Source: an uncultured Mediterranea sp. | Lineage (GTDB): Bacteria > Bacteroidota > Bacteroidia > Bacteroidales > Bacteroidaceae | Reading direction: 5' to 3' | Assembly: GCA_945831575.1 (NCBI GenBank) | Contig: CAMACX010000010.1 | Location: forward strand, 1 to 64,000 | DNA length: 64,000 bases | In this document: piece by piece, positions 59,577 through 64,000 of the stretch | Numbering within the stretch: position 1 is the first letter of the stretch | Layout: every line of letters begins with the position of its first letter | Made by a program: the position numbers and the translations under genes | The notes under the pieces: generated by a model | Databases searched by the model: none | Told to the model about the DNA's origin: nothing | The model's input: only the letters and a program-made list of their open reading frames with translations

Positions 59577-61976
59577 ATGAAATGTCCTAAGTGTAACGCA
59601 GAGCTCCGCGAAGGTGCCAAGTTTTGTACCAAGTGTGGAGAGAAGATTGTTCAGCAGGCTGGACAGCAGGCTGAGCAGCAACCTGTATGTGCTCAGTGTG
59701 GGGCACCGCTGAAGCCGGGTGCCAAGTTCTGTACGAAGTGTGGTACCAAGGTGCAGGCCATTGCGCCTGTGCAGGAGGAGCCGAAAGTCCCGCAGCCACA
59801 GTCAGCAGACGATATGCAGGCCGCTGCCGGACGCATCATCTGGAATATACAGCCCGGACTGGTGGCCCGTGTCATTAGTGAGGCGGAGTTTGAGACCTAC
59901 CGCAAGGTGCAGGGAGTCATCATTCCCGAAGGGACTACCGCCTACATCCGCTGCAACGGACGCACCATCGCCTCCATCAGCGGAGGCACCTACGACTTCC
60001 GTGAGGAGCAGGAAGGCAACATCCTGACCCGTGCCGGTGAGTCGTTGGGGCAGTCACTCAAGCGTGGATGGCAGCTCATTGCCTCCCTCTTCAGCCGCAA
60101 GAAGCCCGAGCCCAAGGCCGAGCCTACGGCACAGGAGCTCTACGAACAGCAGCAGCGGCTCATCCTGGAGAATGCCCGCCGTGGAGCCGCTTTCTCCGTC
60201 ATCATCCTGCTAGATAAGGCGTTCCCCCTGTTGATTGGGGCCAAGCAGCCCAATCTGGACGACTACGCCCGCTTCAAGCCCATGAAGATTCAGACGGCGC
60301 ACCTCGAACTGGAGATGGGGGTCAACGCCTACTTCCGCATCGTCAACTACGAGCAGTTTATCCTCCACTACCTTACCGACAAGACATTGCTCAACACGGC
60401 GGCCATCGTCGATGAGATTGCCGACTCCGTGCGCGTGGTGCTGCAGGAAGCCCTCTATGATACCGACCTGCCCGACGGAAGGGTCAGCCCCGCCATGCAC
60501 GCCCTGCTCAAGGAGCGCGTCAATAGTATCGCCGACCAGGCCTTCTTTGGTCTCTCCGTGGTGCGTATTGTCGAGATCTCGGCAACCAACGATGACCTCA
60601 GCCGCTTTGCTACCCTGAGCCGTGAACTTTACCTCTCTGAGCAGGAGCTTGACTACCTGCGCCGCACCAACGACTTCAAGAACCGCCTGGCCGATGTCAA
60701 CAACGCCCAGCAGCTGCACGAGGCCACTACCGACCTCGAACTGAGGCGGCAGCTCCATGCCATCAACCGCAACAGCCGCCAGGAGGAGCTGCTCAACGAA
60801 GACGAACTGGCTAAGTTTGAACTGCTGCTGCGCAACGAGCGCATCCTGCGTGAGGCACGCTCGGACGAGGAGCGCGAAGCGGCCCTCCATGAGATCCGCA
60901 AGAGCGGACTGATCCGGGAGGAGGAGTTGCAGGTGATGAAGGACAATATCCAGGTCAATGCCTACAAGCGCGGCACCGCCCTGGCCATGATGCAGCTCAA
61001 GGATAGCATCGACTTCGAACGCGCCCGCCTGGAAGGCGAGGGTGAACGGGCTGAGCTCATCGTCCGCAAGGAGCTGGAGCTGATGGGGCTGAAGGATGCC
61101 TACGCCGACAGCCGCTTCGACAAGCAGCTCGATCAGCAACGCCGTCTGGCCGACTCGCAGCTCGATGTGGAGCAGCGCCGCCGCGACATGGACTATAACG
61201 ACACCAAGCGCCTGCACGACATGCAGCGTGAGGATGATGAGGCGCAGTTCCAGCAGTTTCTGGCCATGCAGCAGGCCGAGGAGCAGCAGCGCGAGAACCA
61301 GCGTCGCCACGAGGCCGAGATGCAGCAACAGCAGTTGCGCAACGCCCAGGAGATGGAGCGCCTGAAGTGGGAGGGCGCACGCGACCTCTCCGACGAGAAG
61401 GTGTGGGCCATGCAGGGTGGCGAAGCTGCCGTGGCCTACGCGCAAAGCAAATACAGTGCCGACAACGAACGACGCACGCGCGAACTGCTCGATGCCCAGC
61501 GCCGAGAGCAGGAGGCCCGTCTGGACCAGGAGCGTCAGCGCCGTGAAGAGGCCGATCGAGCCAACCAGGAGCGGATGTACGAGATGATGAACAACATGAT
61601 GCAGATGACGGGAGCTATCGCCGGTGTGCGCAGCGAGGAGCGCGAACAGCGTAACCAGGAGCGGCTGGCCGACCGCGACCGCGAATTGCGCGAACGCGAA
61701 GCACGCCTGCAGCGTCAGGAGGGCCGCATGGACACCGCCTACGACCGTGCCCTGGACTACACCACCCGCAATAACGTGCAGCCCCCCATGCCGCAAGGTT
61801 ACCAGCAACCCACACCGTCCCAGAGCTACCAGCAACCCACGCCGTCGCCAGCAGCGCCTCTTCAGCAGCCCGCTGCTCCTGCCGCAAAGGATATCCCTGC
61901 GGTATGTCCCGATTGTGGTGCTCCGGTAGAACCCGGTGCCTTGTTCTGCGAAGACTGTGGAGCCAAACTGGGATAA
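59577..61976 (+). CDS. SPFH/coiled-coil protein with zinc ribbons at both ends
   Basis: About 799 aa from Met at 59577 (MKCPKCNAELREGAKFCTKCG); the ORF opens 9 codons earlier. Order: two zinc ribbons (CPKCN/CTKCG and CAQCG/CTKCG, about residues 1-55), an SPFH/band-7-like domain (about 85-390; VQGVIIPEGTTAYIRCNGRTIASISGGTYDF, with MGVNAYFRIVN), a very long charged coiled coil (about 410-730; many QRREQEARLDQE segments), a Pro/Gln linker, and a last zinc ribbon (CPDCG...CEDCG). No transmembrane segment is seen. It resembles the Bacillus YdjI-type SPFH proteins, which have a C-terminal zinc ribbon and act in membrane stress. The length is much greater here. It lies 13 bp after the peptidase gene, so the two are very likely co-expressed. 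Confidence 0.7.
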   Translation: MKCPKCNAELREGAKFCTKCGEKIVQQAGQQAEQQPVCAQCGAPLKPGAKFCTKCGTKVQAIAPVQEEPKVPQPQSADDMQAAAGRIIWNIQPGLVARVISEAEFETYRKVQGVIIPEGTTAYIRCNGRTIASISGGTYDFREEQEGNILTRAGESLGQSLKRGWQLIASLFSRKKPEPKAEPTAQELYEQQQRLILENARRGAAFSVIILLDKAFPLLIGAKQPNLDDYARFKPMKIQTAHLELEMGVNAYFRIVNYEQFILHYLTDKTLLNTAAIVDEIADSVRVVLQEALYDTDLPDGRVSPAMHALLKERVNSIADQAFFGLSVVRIVEISATNDDLSRFATLSRELYLSEQELDYLRRTNDFKNRLADVNNAQQLHEATTDLELRRQLHAINRNSRQEELLNEDELAKFELLLRNERILREARSDEEREAALHEIRKSGLIREEELQVMKDNIQVNAYKRGTALAMMQLKDSIDFERARLEGEGERAELIVRKELELMGLKDAYADSRFDKQLDQQRRLADSQLDVEQRRRDMDYNDTKRLHDMQREDDEAQFQQFLAMQQAEEQQRENQRRHEAEMQQQQLRNAQEMERLKWEGARDLSDEKVWAMQGGEAAVAYAQSKYSADNERRTRELLDAQRREQEARLDQERQRREEADRANQERMYEMMNNMMQMTGAIAGVRSEEREQRNQERLADRDRELREREARLQRQEGRMDTAYDRALDYTTRNNVQPPMPQGYQQPTPSQSYQQPTPSPAAPLQQPAAPAAKDIPAVCPDCGAPVEPGALFCEDCGAKLG

Positions 61977-62014
61977 ACGGCATACGGTGAACCCAGAAAC
62001 AGAGGAACTTGAAA

Positions 62015-62073
62015 TAGAATGAGATAACCCTCAAGACAGTATCAGATAACCTCAGAAACAGTATCAGATAACC
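62015..62073 (+). repeat. 22-bp-period repeats upstream of the small gene
   Basis: The core (CAGTATCAGATAACC) occurs at 62037-62051 and 62059-62073, with an imperfect third copy at 62015-62029. Steps are exactly 22 bp. The set lies between the coiled-coil gene and the small ORF, where no promoter is recognised. Confidence 0.85.
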
Positions 62074-62090
62074 CTTAAAGAAGACAGTGT

Positions 62091-62336
62091 ATGGCAACCA
62101 TAGAATGTACAGGCACCCTGCAGATCAGGACGAGCAATGAAGGCTCGAAGTCGGAAGGTCGTTATGCCATCCTCCTTACGGACGAGGGTAGCGAATACAC
62201 CCTCTACCGGGCTGGCTCCATGCCGATGGACGATCCTTACTTCGATCCCTACGACGGTGCCAAGGTCACCCTCACCGGTGAGGAGGAGGCGAACAGCTAC
62301 CTTAGGGTAACGAGTGAGCCAATTATAAATAGGTAA
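62091..62336 (+). CDS. Small beta-rich protein
   Basis: An 81-aa protein with short alternating polar/hydrophobic segments (ECTGTLQIRTSNEG, GRYAILLTDEGSEYTLYRAG, GAKVTLTGEEEANSYLRVTSEPI), suggesting a compact beta-barrel of OB-like size. No family is recognised and it lacks a leader, zinc ligands or helices. It is 21 bp upstream of the next zinc-ribbon gene and 114 bp after the coiled-coil gene, with a 22-bp repeat array in that gap. Coding status is supported by codon pattern, ATG choice and operon position. Confidence 0.65.
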   Translation: MATIECTGTLQIRTSNEGSKSEGRYAILLTDEGSEYTLYRAGSMPMDDPYFDPYDGAKVTLTGEEEANSYLRVTSEPIINR

Positions 62337-62357
62337 AATTAAAACGATAGATAGATT

Positions 62358-63659
62358 ATGGGAGAACCAAGATTCTGTCCCGATTGTGGGACCAAGGTGG
62401 CAGACGACGAACGCTTCTGCCCCAATTGTGGAGTGGAGGTCCCTGCGCAGGCCGTTGCGCCTGCTGCCTCCGTACCTACTGCCCAAGCGGCGGCTGATGC
62501 ACCAGCGCTGTCGCAGGAGGAACCGATGATAGGTGCCGGTGCACGGGTCAACGCCACGGGTGGCATTCACCGCACCTCACACCAGCATGTGAATGTCAGC
62601 AACCAACAGGTGGATAACTCAAGCAACATCAGCAATACCACCAACAACACCACCATCGTGATGAACGGTACGGGGGAAGCCAAGTATTGTGAAGTGTGCG
62701 GCAATCCCCTGGAGGAGAAGCATCCACGTTGCCCCAAGTGCGGCAAGCAGATCTGCTTCGACTGTAAGGTGAAGGGGAAAAATCGCTGTGTGGAGTGTGA
62801 GAAGAAGGCGCGTGAGGAGTATCGCATCGCCTTCCAGCAACTGCTGCTCACGACCAACGGCAACCTCGGGGCCGCCGGTCGTCAGATGATGAACAACAAG
62901 GCACGCGAACTCGATGTGGAGGATGTCAAGGCTGACCTGGAGAAGGAGCTACTGGCCCTTTTCCGTCCCGCCAAGCCGGAACAACCTGCTGTCGCTGCGG
63001 CTGCCACTGCTGCTACAACAGCAGCTGCCGCTGCTGCCGTGGCTCAAAGAGCGGGCTCCCAGGCCCCCGCAGCAGGTACCAAGGGAACACCCAAGGGACT
63101 CGGCGCATTGAGTGGCGGCGAAGGCATCCGTCCACAACCCAAGGGCAATGAGGGAGGCGGCAACCGTACACTCTGGTTTCTCCTGGGTGGTGTAGCGGCT
63201 GTGGCCGTCATAGCCTTCCTGGCCTTTGGCGGCAAGGGAGAGAAGACGGAGTCAGCACCGGCTGAGCCACAGGCTGTGGAGCAAACCGCAGAACCGTCCG
63301 CAGCGGCACCCAAGTCGGGGACTCCCACCACACAGCCGGCCACTCCGCAGCAATCTGCTGTCGCCACACAGCCTACGCAGTCTGCACAACCTGCTCAGCA
63401 GACGCAAGCTGCGCCCGCGAAGTCAGCCACGCCTGCTACGGATGCCAGTTATGAGGCCGGCATGAAGGCTTACAAGGCTGGCGAGGGACTGGAGGCCATC
63501 GAGTGCTTCAAGAAGTCGGGCAGTGCCCAGGCCAACTACATGCTCGGCATCATCTACGAGAGCGGTTGCGGCAACGTAGGTTCCAATGCCATGATGGCCC
63601 GCAAGTACTTCAAGAAGGCTGCCCAACAAGGCTCAGCTGAAGCCAAGGCCAAGCTGTAG
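62358..63659 (+). CDS. Zinc-ribbon membrane protein with Sel1-like tail
   Basis: A 433-aa protein. Residues 7-25 form a zinc ribbon (FCPDCG...FCPNCG). A Asn/Thr-rich strand region (HQHVNVSNQQVDNSSNIS) precedes a second Cys-rich module (CEVC, CPKC, CFDC, CVEC; about residues 110-150). Ala/Pro/Gln-rich linkers flank one hydrophobic helix at about 272-290 (LWFLLGGVAAVAVIAFLAFGG). The C-terminal about 70 residues are Sel1-type TPR-like helices (EAIECFKKSGSAQANYMLGIIYESG, ARKYFKKAAQQGSAEAKAKL). The topology with N-terminal zinc modules in the cytoplasm and the tail outside is inferred. It likely belongs with the peptidase and SPFH genes. Confidence 0.7.
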   Translation: MGEPRFCPDCGTKVADDERFCPNCGVEVPAQAVAPAASVPTAQAAADAPALSQEEPMIGAGARVNATGGIHRTSHQHVNVSNQQVDNSSNISNTTNNTTIVMNGTGEAKYCEVCGNPLEEKHPRCPKCGKQICFDCKVKGKNRCVECEKKAREEYRIAFQQLLLTTNGNLGAAGRQMMNNKARELDVEDVKADLEKELLALFRPAKPEQPAVAAAATAATTAAAAAAVAQRAGSQAPAAGTKGTPKGLGALSGGEGIRPQPKGNEGGGNRTLWFLLGGVAAVAVIAFLAFGGKGEKTESAPAEPQAVEQTAEPSAAAPKSGTPTTQPATPQQSAVATQPTQSAQPAQQTQAAPAKSATPATDASYEAGMKAYKAGEGLEAIECFKKSGSAQANYMLGIIYESGCGNVGSNAMMARKYFKKAAQQGSAEAKAKL

Positions 63660-63730
63660 GATGTAATTTATCACAGTATGTCATATTGTATTTAATCACA
63701 TAATTTGTAAACCCTAATATAAGAAATAGC

Positions 63731-64000
63731 ATGAAAAGAATCATTATGTTTTCAGTCTGCTGCCTTCTGATGGCAGCTACCCTTTTTGCACAGGAAGAGT
63801 ATCGTAAACCTACCGTCCTCGTAGCAGGATTCAAGCATGCAGGCAATATCTCATCCAGTGAGGCAGAGACGTTGCGCAACTCCATCATCTCTTCCCTGTC
63901 GCATCAACACCGCATTCGCTTGATTGACCTCAATACCGAAACCACCCTCTCTGAGGAGCAGAAACGCCGTCTCAACGAGGCCACCATGGATGATCTCATG
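63731..64000 (+). CDS. Exported protein, 5' part (runs off the window)
   Basis: The first 90 codons, too close to the window edge to appear in the ORF track. A signal peptide (MKRIIMFSVCCLLMAATLFAQ) is followed by RKPTVLVAGFKHAGNIS and a helical segment (SEAETLRNSIISSLSHQ). The pattern of an edge strand with a small Gly-containing turn, then an amphipathic helix and HRIRLIDL, recalls the alpha/beta domain of curli-CsgG/TolB-amino-terminal-like proteins, but the visible part is too short to decide. It is 71 bp after the Sel1-like gene on the same strand and may belong to the same unit. Confidence 0.6.
   Translation, partial: MKRIIMFSVCCLLMAATLFAQEEYRKPTVLVAGFKHAGNISSSEAETLRNSIISSLSHQHRIRLIDLNTETTLSEEQKRRLNEATMDDLM

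Noticed and set aside
60210-61835. 541-aa minus-strand ORF opposite the SPFH gene
   Set aside because: Leu/Val/His-rich shadow caused by a coiled-coil frame with biased codon use.

Overview
The window is chromosomal DNA of a Bacteroidota bacterium, almost certainly of the order Bacteroidales. The evidence is the gene set (hybrid two-component system, GldH, OstA-like protein, DUF5686, Mfa2-like lipoprotein, OMPP1-like protein, single-chain PurL of about 1,230 aa) and the promoters. Repeatedly a TAnnTTTG -7 element, often with TTTG/TTG 18-21 bp upstream, precedes a gene, as expected for the Bacteroidota primary sigma factor. Coding density is high. I found no rRNA, tRNA, CRISPR array, transposase or phage genes. 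Family or genus cannot be fixed from the sequence alone.

Layout. 1-2.9 kb: 3' end of der, then mlaE-mlaF (minus) divergent from lptB (plus), both lipid-export ABC functions. 3-8.8 kb: tig, clpP-clpX and recQ (chaperone, protease, helicase). 8.9-18 kb: guaB, three consecutive SurA/PpiC-like periplasmic foldases, an OstA-like LPS-export protein, a small membrane protein and mutL. 18-23.3 kb: a membrane/periplasmic iron-sulfur protein that looks like a NapH-NapG fusion, a Tat-type aldo/keto reductase with ferredoxin domain, and DUF5686. 23.4-27.7 kb: hexuronate catabolism (uxaB and a LacI regulator, divergent from uxaC), followed by a candidate small RNA. 27.9-31 kb: a MurU-like nucleotidyltransferase coupled to an AmgK-like kinase fused to a RapZ C-terminal domain, and an Rpn-type nuclease with a coding 12-bp minisatellite. 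31.3-36.9 kb: accessory, repeat-rich zone with a fimbrillin-like lipoprotein, a caspase-family protein plus a decayed fragment of a second copy, DUF1232, a DUF3791 gene with a truncated partner, 11-bp phased repeat arrays and a 73-bp direct repeat pair. 36.9-43.2 kb: FAH-family hydrolase, ispF, gldH, PSP1 protein, holB, metF, prmA. 43.4-51.8 kb: two envelope proteins, then a hybrid two-component system translationally coupled to a split chromate-type transporter. 51.9-55.6 kb: purL. 56-64 kb: a MltC-like lytic transglycosylase and a run of zinc-ribbon genes continuing off the window.

The most interesting part is 57.7-64 kb. A gingipain-family (C25-like) peptidase with no signal peptide carries an N-terminal double zinc ribbon. 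It is followed by an SPFH/coiled-coil protein with zinc ribbons at both ends, a small beta-rich protein, a zinc-ribbon/transmembrane/Sel1 protein and a secreted protein. I do not recognise this as a named system. It looks like a cytoplasmic, zinc-ribbon-linked protease and membrane-scaffold module. Other notable items are the AmgK-RapZ fusion, the small RNA with a near-ideal promoter and terminator, and the sensor coupled to a transporter.
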